NCBI RefSeq assembly: GCF_013170825.1 | Contig: NZ_CP033365.1 | Location: 3,422,001 to 3,486,000 of the forward strand | Direction: 5' to 3' | Length of the DNA stretch: 64,000 nt | Source: Mesorhizobium sp. NZP2298 | Lineage (GTDB): Bacteria; Pseudomonadota; Alphaproteobacteria; Rhizobiales; Rhizobiaceae | Part shown: positions 8,568 to 16,188 of the stretch, piece by piece | Position numbering within the stretch: the first letter of the stretch is position 1 | How the letters are laid out: every line of letters begins with the position of its first letter | Program-made: the position numbers and the translations under genes | Notes under the pieces: generated by a model | Database searches by the model: none | What the model was told of the DNA's origin: nothing | The model's input: only the letters and a program-made list of their open reading frames with translations

Positions 8568-9344
8568 TCAGCGCACCGGCGCCATCAAGGCGAAATGCGC
8601 GCCTGGCGGGTCCTGGCATTGCACGATCCAGCTGCCGCCGGGCACCTCCATCGGCCCCATCAGGATCTTGCCGCCATTGTCGGTGACGCGTTTTGCGGCC
8701 GAGTCGATGCCGGTGACGTTGAAATAGAACTGCCAAACCGGGACGGGGATTTGCGCTGGCTTGTTCATGATGCCGCCGCCGGATTCGGGGCCGGCCGTGA
8801 AAGTCTGGTAGATGCCCATCGGGCCCATGTCGAAATCGCCGGCATTGGCCCAGCCGAACTGGCCGGAATAGAAATCGAACGCGGCCTTCCAATCGCTCGT
8901 GTAGAGCTCGTGCCAGCCGATATGACCGGGTGTGCTGGCCGGAACGACGGGCTGGTCGGGGCCGTTGGGCTGCAGGAACATGAAGGCCGCGCCTTGCGGA
9001 TCGGCGACAACGGCAAAGCGGCCGACGCCCGGAATGTCGGTGGGTTCACGGTGAACGCCGCCGCCGGCCGCTTTCAATGATTTCGTCGAGGCGTCCGCGT
9101 CCTTCGTCTTGATGTAACCGAGCCAGGCAGGCGGCGCGCCCATCTTTCTGACATCCTCGGGCATGGTCATCAGGCCGCCGACGCCGCGCTCGCCGACATT
9201 CATGACGATATAGCGCGGCATGCCGGGAGCCGTGTCGAAGGGCTGCGCCGTCCAGCCGACAACCTTGGTATAGAAGGCCTCGGCGGCGTCGAGGTCTGAT
9301 GTCATCGGCTCGTACCAGAAGAAGGGCATCGGGGATTTCGGCAT
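8568..9344 (-). CDS. Two-domain VOC (glyoxalase/bleomycin-resistance-like) protein
   Basis: This 258-residue protein contains two successive vicinal-oxygen-chelate modules. The first begins PFFWYEPMTSDLDAAEAFYTKVVGW, the second GHIGWHELYTSDWKAAFDFYSGQFGW. The F-Y-x-x-V-x-G-W hallmark repeats in both, and metal-ligand-type His/Glu residues are present. The paired arrangement resembles CFP-30B/hydroxylase-type proteins annotated as glyoxalase-like, whose substrates are mostly unknown. The start at 9344 has GGAG seven bases upstream; an in-frame start 15 nt further up lacks this. No operon partner. Confidence 0.8.
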   Translation of the reverse strand: MPKSPMPFFWYEPMTSDLDAAEAFYTKVVGWTAQPFDTAPGMPRYIVMNVGERGVGGLMTMPEDVRKMGAPPAWLGYIKTKDADASTKSLKAAGGGVHREPTDIPGVGRFAVVADPQGAAFMFLQPNGPDQPVVPASTPGHIGWHELYTSDWKAAFDFYSGQFGWANAGDFDMGPMGIYQTFTAGPESGGGIMNKPAQIPVPVWQFYFNVTGIDSAAKRVTDNGGKILMGPMEVPGGSWIVQCQDPPGAHFALMAPVR

Positions 9345-9518
9345 GGTCAGTCTCCTCACCGTTCAGCATCGATCGTTGTCCGATCCATCGAAGGACGATC
9401 CTGGCGACGGAAATCCGACATTCGCCCGGACGAATAATGTCGACGCATGACATGCGTTCCCGGGTTGCGCGCCCGACTTTTTTCGATTTCCCTGCGGCAA
9501 AAGAGGGGTTGTCGTTTC

Positions 9519-10252
9519 ATGCGCCTGATGTCGCTCACGCCTGAGCTTGTCGCACTGTGTCATCGGCAAGAGGCCGATCCGGGCCCGGACCCAAGCTGGA
9601 CCGAGCTGAATGACGAGGATTTCCGGACCCTTGCCATGCGGCTTGCCGCTGAAGCGGACGAGGGGCCGCTCTGGGTGTTCGCCTACGGATCGCTGATCTG
9701 GAAGCCGGAATTCGAATCGTTGGAGCAAAGGCTCGCCACGGCCTTCGGCTGGCACCGCTCCTTCTGCCTCGACATGGTGCGCTGGCGCGGCAGTGCCGAG
9801 CAGCCCGGGCTGATGATGGCGCTCGAACGGGGCGGACGGTGCAACGGCGTGATCTACCGCTTGCAGGAGGGCGAAAAACCGGCCCAGATCGAAAGGCTGC
9901 TGCGGCGTGAGATCAGCGACCATGAGAGCATCAGCTCAGTCCGGTGGCTGCCCGTTCATACGGCGCAAGGGCCGTTGCGGGCGCTCGGTTCTGGGTTGGC
10001 GTGAAGGGGCGGGGAACGTCGCTGGGGCAGCCACTGGACAAGGTGGCAAGCATATTGGCCAGGGCCTGCGGCCATATCGGCTCCGGGGCTGAATATCTCT
10101 ACAATACGGTCAGTCATCTCGAAGCGTTCGGCATCCACGACCGCAATCTGTGGCGGCTGCAGGAGCTGGTGGCGGACGAGGTCCGGGCACTCCATGGCCG
10201 GCCGGTCGACGAGGGCGTCCCAGCCCGGCAAGAGCAGCCGTCCACAGCATAA
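9519..10252 (+). pseudogene. ChaC-type gamma-glutamylcyclotransferase, frameshifted
   Basis: Glutathione-specific gamma-glutamylcyclotransferases (ChaC) make 5-oxoproline from gamma-glutamyl peptides. The first frame (9519-10004) carries the signature VFAYGSLIWKP, FGWHRSFCLDM and the acidic catalytic region, then stops after RALGSGLA. The next frame (to 10252) continues the family sequence without loss: FWVGVKGRGTSLG, ACGHIGSGAEYLYNTV and RNLWRLQELV. The switch falls near 9989-9992, where GGTTCTGGG would need one more base to read G-F-W-V-G. Restored, the protein is about 244 residues, longer at the C-terminus than some ChaC but normal for alphaproteobacterial ones. A sequencing indel or a real null allele are equally possible. 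AAGAGGGG upstream supports ATG 9519. Confidence 0.8.
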
Positions 10253-10307
10253 CATGAGTAAAAAAATCATGTTTTTATCGAACCTTTTCAGCGGCTTGCG
10301 CCGAAAA

Positions 10308-10323
10308 TTGACCAATTGATAAA
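10308..10323 (+). promoter_or_regulatory. Predicted RutR box upstream of preT
   Basis: TTGACCAATTGATAAA matches the Escherichia coli RutR consensus TTGACCA-nn-TGGTCAA at 12 of 14 defined positions; the left half is perfect. It lies 51 nt before the preT start, and TTGACC could itself act as the -35 element. rutR is encoded at 18016-18669. The match is by eye; binding is inferred. Confidence 0.6.
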
Positions 10324-10373
10324 AAAATAAAACGTGCTAGCCTTCCCCAAAACGAAAACATGGGGAACTGACA

Positions 10374-11729
10374 ATGCCAGAAGGCCAGTTCAAGGAAGGT
10401 ATTGCCGGCGGCCGGCTCGCGGCCGAGCAGTATGCGGATAATTTTTCCGACCTGCATCCGCCGCTCGATCACCACGAGGCGCTGGTCGAATCCGACCGCT
10501 GCTATTTCTGCTACGACGCGCCGTGCATGAACGCATGCCCGACCTCGATCGACATTCCGCTGTTCATCCGCCAGATCTCGACCGGCAATCCGATCGGCTC
10601 GGCCAAGACCATCTTCGACCAGAACATCCTTGGCGGCATGTGCGCCCGCGTGTGCCCCACCGAGACGCTGTGCGAAGAGGTCTGCGTGCGCGAGGTGGCG
10701 GAGGGCAAGCCGGTGCAGATAGGTCGCCTGCAGCGCTACGCGACCGATGTCGCGATGAGCGAGAACAAACAGTTTTATCCGCGCGCCGCGGCGACGGGGA
10801 AGACCGTTGCCGTGGTCGGCGCCGGCCCGGCCGGCCTTGCCGCCGCGCATCGGCTCGCCCGCCATGGCCATGACGTGACTATCCTGGAAGCGCGTCCGAA
10901 GGCCGGCGGCCTCAACGAGTACGGCATCGCCGCCTACAAGAGCGTCGACAATTTCGCCCAGGCCGAGGTCGACTATGTCACCGCGATCGGCGGCATCGAC
11001 ATCCAGAACGGCAAGGCGCTCGGCCGCGACTACCAGCTCTCCGACCTGATCCGCAATTATGACGCGGTGTTCCTCGGCATGGGGCTCGGCGGCGTCAATG
11101 CGCTGCGCGCCGATGGTGAGGATGCCGCCGGCGTCATCAATGCGGTGGAGTTCATCGCCGACCTGCGCCAGGCCAGCGATCTCTCCGGCCTGCCGGTTGG
11201 TCGCCGTGTCGTCGTCATCGGCGGCGGCATGACGGCGATCGACGCGGCCGTGCAGTCGAAGCTGCTCGGCGCCGAGGAGGTGACGATCTGCTACCGGCGC
11301 GGCCAGGAGCATATGAATGCCTCGGAGTTCGAGCAGGATCTGGCCGCCGCCAACGGCGTCACCATCCGCCACTGGCTGCAGCCGAAGCGGGTGATTGCCG
11401 AGGCCGGCAAGGTGTCGGGCATAGAACTCGAATACACGGCATTGAAGGGCGACAAGCTCGCCGGCACCGGCGAGACGCTGACGCTGGTGGCCGACCAGGT
11501 GTTCAAGGCGATCGGCCAGAGCTTTGTCCCGGCCGCCCTCAATGGCAGCGGTGCCGCAATCGAGCTCGAAGCCGGCCGCATCAAGGTTGACGCGGAAGGG
11601 CGTACCTCGCTGGCTAAAGTCTGGGCCGGCGGCGACTGCATCTTTGGTGGCGACGACCTGACCGTCTCCGCCGTGGCGCAAGGGCGCGATGCGGCGGAGA
11701 GCATACACAGGAGTCTGACGCAGGGATAA
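10374..11729 (+). CDS. preT: NAD-dependent dihydropyrimidine dehydrogenase, PreT subunit
   Basis: This 451-residue flavoprotein has the N-terminal double iron-sulfur cluster segment of glutamate-synthase-small-subunit-like proteins: CYFCYDAPCMNACPTSIDIP near 43-62 and GGMCARVCPTETLCEEVC near 86-103. An FAD motif (VAVVGAGPAGLAAA) and an NAD motif (VVVIGGGMTAIDAA) follow. PreT supplies electrons from NADH to PreA, which reduces uracil and thymine to the 5,6-dihydro forms. preA lies two genes downstream in the same operon. GGGGA before the ATG is a good ribosome site, and a RutR-box-like site precedes it. Confidence 0.88.
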   Translation: MPEGQFKEGIAGGRLAAEQYADNFSDLHPPLDHHEALVESDRCYFCYDAPCMNACPTSIDIPLFIRQISTGNPIGSAKTIFDQNILGGMCARVCPTETLCEEVCVREVAEGKPVQIGRLQRYATDVAMSENKQFYPRAAATGKTVAVVGAGPAGLAAAHRLARHGHDVTILEARPKAGGLNEYGIAAYKSVDNFAQAEVDYVTAIGGIDIQNGKALGRDYQLSDLIRNYDAVFLGMGLGGVNALRADGEDAAGVINAVEFIADLRQASDLSGLPVGRRVVVIGGGMTAIDAAVQSKLLGAEEVTICYRRGQEHMNASEFEQDLAAANGVTIRHWLQPKRVIAEAGKVSGIELEYTALKGDKLAGTGETLTLVADQVFKAIGQSFVPAALNGSGAAIELEAGRIKVDAEGRTSLAKVWAGGDCIFGGDDLTVSAVAQGRDAAESIHRSLTQG

Positions 11730-11734
11730 GGATC

Positions 11735-12577
11735 ATGGCCACGGTGGAACCGGGCGTCGCCCGTCACTACGACATAGCGGGTCTCGAGCAGCGCATCCTT
11801 GCCGCGCTCGCCGATACGGGCGTGGACGTTGCGCATCTGCGCGCCGGCGATCTTGAAGCGGTCGACGAATTCCACATTGGCGGCATCGCCGCCACAAGGG
11901 AACTCATCGGGCAGATGGGTTTGAGGCCTGGAGCCAGGCTGCTCGATATCGGATCGGGGGTGGGTGGTCCGGCCCGCTTTGCCGCCAACGAAGCCGGCGC
12001 GGATGTCACCGGCATCGATCTCACGCAAAGCTATGTCGACATCGCGACCAGCCTGTCGAAGCGCACGGGAATGGCCGACAGGACGCACTTCGTGCAGGGC
12101 AGCGCCTTGGACATGCCGTTCCAAAACGCCAGCTTCGACGCGGCCATGATCCTGCATGTCGGCATGAACCTTCCCGACAAGAAAAAGCTGATGAGCGAGG
12201 CCGCGCGCGTGCTCCGTCCGGGCGGCGTCTTCGCCGTCTATGATGTGATGCGGCTGAAGGTCGGCGCGCTGACCTATCCGCTGCCATGGGCATCGGATGA
12301 AACCATGTCCTTCGTTGCCACGCCCGGTGACTATCGCGCGGCCGCTGCAGCCGCGGGGTTCTCGGTAACCGCCGAGCGGCCACGCGGCGCTTTTGCCATC
12401 GAATTCTTCGCCACTGTGCGTGCCCGGATGGCCGCCGCGCAAGCAGAAGGCAAAAAACCGCCGCCCGGCGTCGGCCTCATCATGGGCGAGAGCGCCCGCA
12501 CCAAGATCGCCAATATCACCGCCGCGCTTGAAGGCGGCATTCTTGCACCCGTGGAAATGCTCCTTCGTCTCCGTTGA
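11735..12577 (+). CDS. SAM-dependent methyltransferase inside the preT-preA operon
   Basis: A 280-residue class I methyltransferase with motif I LLDIGSGVGGPAR near residue 70, the acidic loop VTGIDLTQSYVDIA, and a post-motif MPFQNASFDAAMILHVGMN. It resembles UbiE/COQ5-like and sarcosine/dimethylglycine-methyltransferase-like enzymes, but nothing specifies the substrate. It starts 5 nt after the preT stop and ends 12 nt before preA, so it should be cotranscribed and controlled with the pyrimidine reductase. That position is unexpected, because no known step of reductive pyrimidine breakdown needs a methyl transfer. Confidence 0.85.
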   Translation: MATVEPGVARHYDIAGLEQRILAALADTGVDVAHLRAGDLEAVDEFHIGGIAATRELIGQMGLRPGARLLDIGSGVGGPARFAANEAGADVTGIDLTQSYVDIATSLSKRTGMADRTHFVQGSALDMPFQNASFDAAMILHVGMNLPDKKKLMSEAARVLRPGGVFAVYDVMRLKVGALTYPLPWASDETMSFVATPGDYRAAAAAAGFSVTAERPRGAFAIEFFATVRARMAAAQAEGKKPPPGVGLIMGESARTKIANITAALEGGILAPVEMLLRLR

Positions 12578-12589
12578 AAGGGACCTGTC

Positions 12590-13903
12590 ATGGCTGACAT
12601 CCGCAACAATTTCGTCGGCATCAAATCGCCCAATCCATTCTGGCTGGCCTCCGCGCCGCCGACCGACAAGGCCTACAACGTCATCCGCGCCTTCAAGGCA
12701 GGGTGGGGCGGCGTTGTGTGGAAGACGCTGGGCGAGGAAGGCCCGCCTGTCGTCAACGTCAACGGCCCGCGCTATGGCGCGATCTGGGGTGCGGACCGGC
12801 GCCTGCTCGGTCTCAACAATATCGAACTGATCACCGACCGCGACCTGCAGACCAATCTGCGCGAGATGAAGCAGGTCAAGATGGATTGGCCCGACCGCGC
12901 GCTGATCGCCTCGATCATGGTGCCTTGCGTCGAGGAGAGTTGGAAATCCATCCTGCCGCTGGTCGAAGAGACCGGTGCCGACGGCATCGAGCTCAATTTC
13001 GGCTGCCCGCATGGCATGTCGGAACGTGGCATGGGTGCGGCCGTCGGCCAGGTGCCGGAATATATCGAAATGGTGGTGCGCTGGTGCAAGCAGTACACGC
13101 GCATGCCCGTCATCACCAAGCTGACGCCCAATATCACGGATATCCGGAAGCCCGCGCGGGCAGCACATGCCGGCGGCACCGACGCGGTGTCGCTGATCAA
13201 CACCATCAATTCGATCACCGGTGTCGATCTCGACAGCTTCGCGCCGATGCCCACCATCGACGGCAAGGGCTCGCATGGCGGCTATTGCGGCCCGGCGGTG
13301 AAGCCGATCGCCATGAACATGGTGGCCGAAATCGCGCGCGATCCCGAAACGCGCGGCCTGCCGATCTCGGGCATTGGCGGCATCACCACATGGCGCGACG
13401 CCGCCGAATTCCTGGCTCTGGGCGCCGGCAACGTGCAGGTGTGCACGGCGGCCATGACCTATGGCTTCAAAATCGTGCAGGAGATGATCGCGGGTCTCGA
13501 GAACTGGATGGACGAGAAGGGCCACCGCTCGCTCGACGACGTCATCGGTCGCGCCACGCCCAACGTCACCGACTGGCAGTATCTCAACCTCAACTATGTC
13601 GCCAAGGCGCATATCGACCAGGATGCCTGCATCAAATGCGGCCGCTGCCACATCGCCTGCGAGGACACCTCGCACCAGGCGATTACCAACATGGTCAACG
13701 GCGTCAGGCATTTCGAGGTGATCGAGGCGGAGTGCGTCGGCTGCAATCTGTGCGTCAATGTCTGCCCGGTCGACAATTGCATCACCATGGAGCCGCTGGC
13801 CGCCGGGGCAATGGATGAACGCACCGGCAAGCCGGTATCGCCAATCTACGCCAACTGGACGACGCACCCGAACAATCCGATGGCCAAGGTGGCGGCGGAG
13901 TAG
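12590..13903 (+). CDS. preA: NAD-dependent dihydropyrimidine dehydrogenase, PreA subunit
   Basis: A 437-residue protein with a dihydroorotate-dehydrogenase-like FMN barrel (residues 1-330). It includes IKSPNPFWLASAPPTDKAYN, the GIELNFGCPHGMSERGMG loop and GIGGITTWRDAAEF. A C-terminal 2[4Fe-4S] ferredoxin domain follows (CIKCGRCHIAC and CVGCNLCVNVCPVDNC). This is the PreA layout: uracil or thymine is reduced at FMN with electrons arriving from PreT. The first reduction step feeds dihydropyrimidinase at 21611. Its end is followed by a strong terminator, so preT-methyltransferase-preA looks like a closed operon. Confidence 0.92.
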   Translation: MADIRNNFVGIKSPNPFWLASAPPTDKAYNVIRAFKAGWGGVVWKTLGEEGPPVVNVNGPRYGAIWGADRRLLGLNNIELITDRDLQTNLREMKQVKMDWPDRALIASIMVPCVEESWKSILPLVEETGADGIELNFGCPHGMSERGMGAAVGQVPEYIEMVVRWCKQYTRMPVITKLTPNITDIRKPARAAHAGGTDAVSLINTINSITGVDLDSFAPMPTIDGKGSHGGYCGPAVKPIAMNMVAEIARDPETRGLPISGIGGITTWRDAAEFLALGAGNVQVCTAAMTYGFKIVQEMIAGLENWMDEKGHRSLDDVIGRATPNVTDWQYLNLNYVAKAHIDQDACIKCGRCHIACEDTSHQAITNMVNGVRHFEVIEAECVGCNLCVNVCPVDNCITMEPLAAGAMDERTGKPVSPIYANWTTHPNNPMAKVAAE

Positions 13904-13925
13904 GGGCAGACATTCGACAAAGAAG

Positions 13926-13948
13926 CGGCGCCTTCCGGCGCCGTTTTT
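13926..13948 (+). terminator. Rho-independent terminator after preA
   Basis: CGGCGCC (13926-13932), loop TTCC, GGCGCCG (13937-13943), then TTTTT. It lies 22 nt after the preA stop. Confidence 0.85.
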
Positions 13949-13962
13949 CATTTTCCTATTGC

Positions 13963-13993
13963 GGATAAAGATTATCCAGGATAAAAGATATCC
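13963..13993 (+). promoter_or_regulatory. Duplicated palindromic operator for the Rrf2 regulator
   Basis: Two 15-bp palindromes stand head to tail with one base between them: GGATAAAGATTATCC (13963-13977) and GGATAAAAGATATCC (13979-13993). Both read GGATA...TATCC with an A-rich centre. They lie 20-50 nt upstream of the Rrf2 start, so autoregulation of the Rrf2/AhpD-like/DoxX operon is the natural reading. Seen directly; binding is inferred. Confidence 0.65.
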
Positions 13994-14013
13994 ATGAATT
14001 GGAGATCGGCATC

Positions 14014-14544
14014 ATGAAACTTGGCGAGGGCGTTGAAGCGGCCATCCACTGTGCGGCCACGCTGGCCAGCGTGGACGGAAACAGCACCATGCCGGGTGCC
14101 GCTCTTGCCGAATCCTTTGGCCTGTCGCCGAGCTATCTGCTGAAGCATCTCAACATGCTGTGCGCGGCGCGCATCCTGGAATCGATATCAGGGCCGGCGG
14201 GCGGCTACCGGCTGGCGCGGCCGGCGGAGAGCATCACCCTGCTCGACATCGTGCTGGCCATCGAGGGACGTGAACCGGCCTTTCGCTGCGGCGAGATCCG
14301 CCGCAACGGCCCGGTCAAGCTCGACGCTTCGGCCTATGTCAAACCCTGCGGCATCAATGCCGCGATGCTGAAAGCCGAGCGCGCCTATCGGGCTGCGCTC
14401 GCCGAGACAAAGCTCTCCGACATCGTGGCGGACTACGCGGCAGAGGGCGATCCCCGATCGTTTGCCGCGAGTTGTGCCTTTGTCGCACGCCATCAGCGGC
14501 CGCAGAAATCCAGTTCCATCCCTCAACCCCCAAAGCATATGTGA
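14014..14544 (+). CDS. Rrf2 family transcriptional regulator
   Basis: This 176-residue protein has the Rrf2 winged helix: ALAESFGLSPSYLLKHLNMLCAARILES followed by the wing GPAGGYRLARP and SITLLDIVLAIEG. Only scattered cysteines are present (FRCGEI, KPCGIN, ASCAFV), not the compact three-Cys cluster of IscR/NsrR, so iron-sulfur sensing is uncertain. It heads an operon with an AhpD-like protein and a DoxX protein, which points to control of a redox or electrophile response. ATG 14014 has GGAG nine bases upstream; a TTG at 13999 would place that site inside the gene. Confidence 0.85.
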   Translation: MKLGEGVEAAIHCAATLASVDGNSTMPGAALAESFGLSPSYLLKHLNMLCAARILESISGPAGGYRLARPAESITLLDIVLAIEGREPAFRCGEIRRNGPVKLDASAYVKPCGINAAMLKAERAYRAALAETKLSDIVADYAAEGDPRSFAASCAFVARHQRPQKSSSIPQPPKHM

Positions 14545-14554
14545 AAGGAAGACG

Positions 14555-15013
14555 ATGAAACAGAGGATGCAATTCTTCGCCAAGGCGCCCGAGATCATGA
14601 AGGCGGTGTCGGCGCTCAACAAGGCGGTCGACGAATGCGGGCTGGAGGTGAGCCTGCTGCACCTGATCAAGCTCAGGGCGTCGCAGATCAATGGCTGCTC
14701 CTACTGCGTCGAGATGCACAGCCGCGAGGCGAGGCGCGACGGAGAAACCGAGCAGCGGCTCTATCTCGTCTCGGCCTGGAAGGAATCGCCGCTGTTTTCC
14801 GAACGCGAGCGCGCCGCCTTTGCCTGGACCGAGGCGGTGACCCTGATTGCTGACAATGGCGTCTCTGACGAACTTTATGCCCGCACGCTTGAGCATTTCT
14901 CGGACGAGGAACTGGTCAAGCTGTCGGTTGCTCTCGGCATGATCAACACCTGGAACCGGCTTTGCATCCCGTTCCACGCCATTCATCCGATGCCGGCCGC
15001 CAAGGCAGCCTGA
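14555..15013 (+). CDS. Carboxymuconolactone decarboxylase family protein (AhpD-like)
   Basis: A 152-residue all-helical protein with the AhpD-type active site CSYCVEMH near residue 50: Cys-x-x-Cys followed by His. Members reduce peroxidases or other partners by disulfide exchange; the name comes from related decarboxylases that lack the Cys pair. It begins 10 nt after the Rrf2 stop with AAGGAAG as ribosome site, and a DoxX gene follows. Rrf2, AhpD-like and DoxX together suggest defence against oxidants or quinones. The exact substrate is not visible. Confidence 0.88.
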   Translation: MKQRMQFFAKAPEIMKAVSALNKAVDECGLEVSLLHLIKLRASQINGCSYCVEMHSREARRDGETEQRLYLVSAWKESPLFSERERAAFAWTEAVTLIADNGVSDELYARTLEHFSDEELVKLSVALGMINTWNRLCIPFHAIHPMPAAKAA

Positions 15014-15078
15014 TTTTCTTGCGCTATGGGAGCGCCGCCGGGGCGGCGGCGCTCCAACAGTTTCAAAGGGAGCGTTTG

Positions 15079-15456
15079 ATGCCTGTCGATTTGCCTTCGA
15101 CCTTGTTGTTTCTCGGCCGCCTGTTGCTCGGCGGCGCTTTTGCCTTCGCCGGCCTGCGCAACATCCAGAACGCTGCTTTCCTGACAGGGCTGATGGCCGC
15201 GCGCGGCGTGCCGCGGGCGCGGCTGGCGCTATGGGCCGGCATCGTCTTGCAGATCGTTGCCGGTGTTCTGGTGATAGCTGGGCCATGGACCGCGATCGCC
15301 TGTGCGGTGCTGGTGGTGTTCCTGGTCGTCGCGACACCGATATTCCACAATTTCTGGGACCATCAGGGCCCGGACCGCGCGGCGCGCATCAACGGCGTCG
15401 TCGGCAATGTCGCGCTGACGGGCGGTTTCCTGACTCTGATCGCTCAATCCGTTTGA
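15079..15456 (+). CDS. DoxX family membrane protein of the Rrf2 operon
   Basis: A 125-residue protein with four predicted membrane helices. Typical DoxX features are LFLGRLLLGGAFAFAGLRNIQN at the start, a Gly/Ala/Val-rich middle pair of helices, and the polar loop IFHNFWDHQGPDR. It is the third gene of the Rrf2/AhpD-like operon (65 nt gap) and is likely an inner-membrane partner in thiol or quinone redox balance. AAAGGGAG upstream supports ATG 15079. It differs in sequence from the DoxX at 7403. Confidence 0.82.
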   Translation: MPVDLPSTLLFLGRLLLGGAFAFAGLRNIQNAAFLTGLMAARGVPRARLALWAGIVLQIVAGVLVIAGPWTAIACAVLVVFLVVATPIFHNFWDHQGPDRAARINGVVGNVALTGGFLTLIAQSV

Positions 15457-15465
15457 AGGCTGAGG

Positions 15466-16188
15466 TCATGCCGCGAACCGCAGACCACCGTCGCAGGTCA
15501 GAACCTGGCCGGTCATGAAACCGTTGGAGACGAGGAAGGCTATCGCCGAGGCGACATCCTCGGCACGGCCAACCCGCCCCACGGGCGTCTTGCCGGCATA
15601 TTCGGCAAAGACCGCCTGCCGCTGCTCTTCCGGTAAAAAATCCCACCACGGCGTGTCGATAACGCCAGGCGCCACGACGTTGACGCGCAAGGGCTTCAGT
15701 TCGACAGCCAGGATCGGCGCCACGGTCAACAGCATGCCGTTGATGGCGCCGATGCCGGCGATGCCCGGCATGGCGACCTGAGCCGATACCGCCGATATGA
15801 AGGTGACCGATCCGGTCTTGCCGAGCGTCGGCAGGGCTGCCTGCAGGCAGGACAGTTGCGGCCGTACCTTCTCCTCGACGCCGCTGCCGATGTCGGCAAG
15901 GTCGAGGGTCTCGAACGGGCCGAGGCCTTTGCCGCCGCTCGCCGCCAGAACGAGGTGGTCGAACGGGCCGAGGCGCTCGAAGAACTGACGCACTTCATCC
16001 GGCTTCGAAGCATCGAAGGCCGCCTTGTCGGCAGCGCCGCCAAGGCTTTTCCAGGCGCCGGCGAGCTTGTCCTGGTTGCGCCCGGTGATCGTCACCTTCA
16101 TGCCGGGTCCAATCAGCTTGCGCGCGGTTGCCAGGCCGATGCCGGACGAGCCGCCGATGATGACTGTGTGTTCGGTTCTGTTGGTCAT
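15466..16188 (-). CDS. SDR-fold oxidoreductase lacking the usual YxxxK motif
   Basis: A 240-residue Rossmann protein with the cofactor motif VIIGGSSGIGLATA at the N-terminus, TGRNQDKL after strand 2, and the C-terminal GQVLTCDGG of classical SDRs. The region that normally reads S...Y-x-x-x-K is FISAVSAQVAMPGIAGIGAINGM: a Ser is present, but no Tyr or Lys at the expected spacing. It may therefore use another acid, bind NAD(P) without catalysis, or belong to the divergent SDR group with this feature. It overlaps the upstream SDR gene. AGGAAC upstream supports ATG 16188. Confidence 0.8.
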   Translation of the reverse strand: MTNRTEHTVIIGGSSGIGLATARKLIGPGMKVTITGRNQDKLAGAWKSLGGAADKAAFDASKPDEVRQFFERLGPFDHLVLAASGGKGLGPFETLDLADIGSGVEEKVRPQLSCLQAALPTLGKTGSVTFISAVSAQVAMPGIAGIGAINGMLLTVAPILAVELKPLRVNVVAPGVIDTPWWDFLPEEQRQAVFAEYAGKTPVGRVGRAEDVASAIAFLVSNGFMTGQVLTCDGGLRFAA

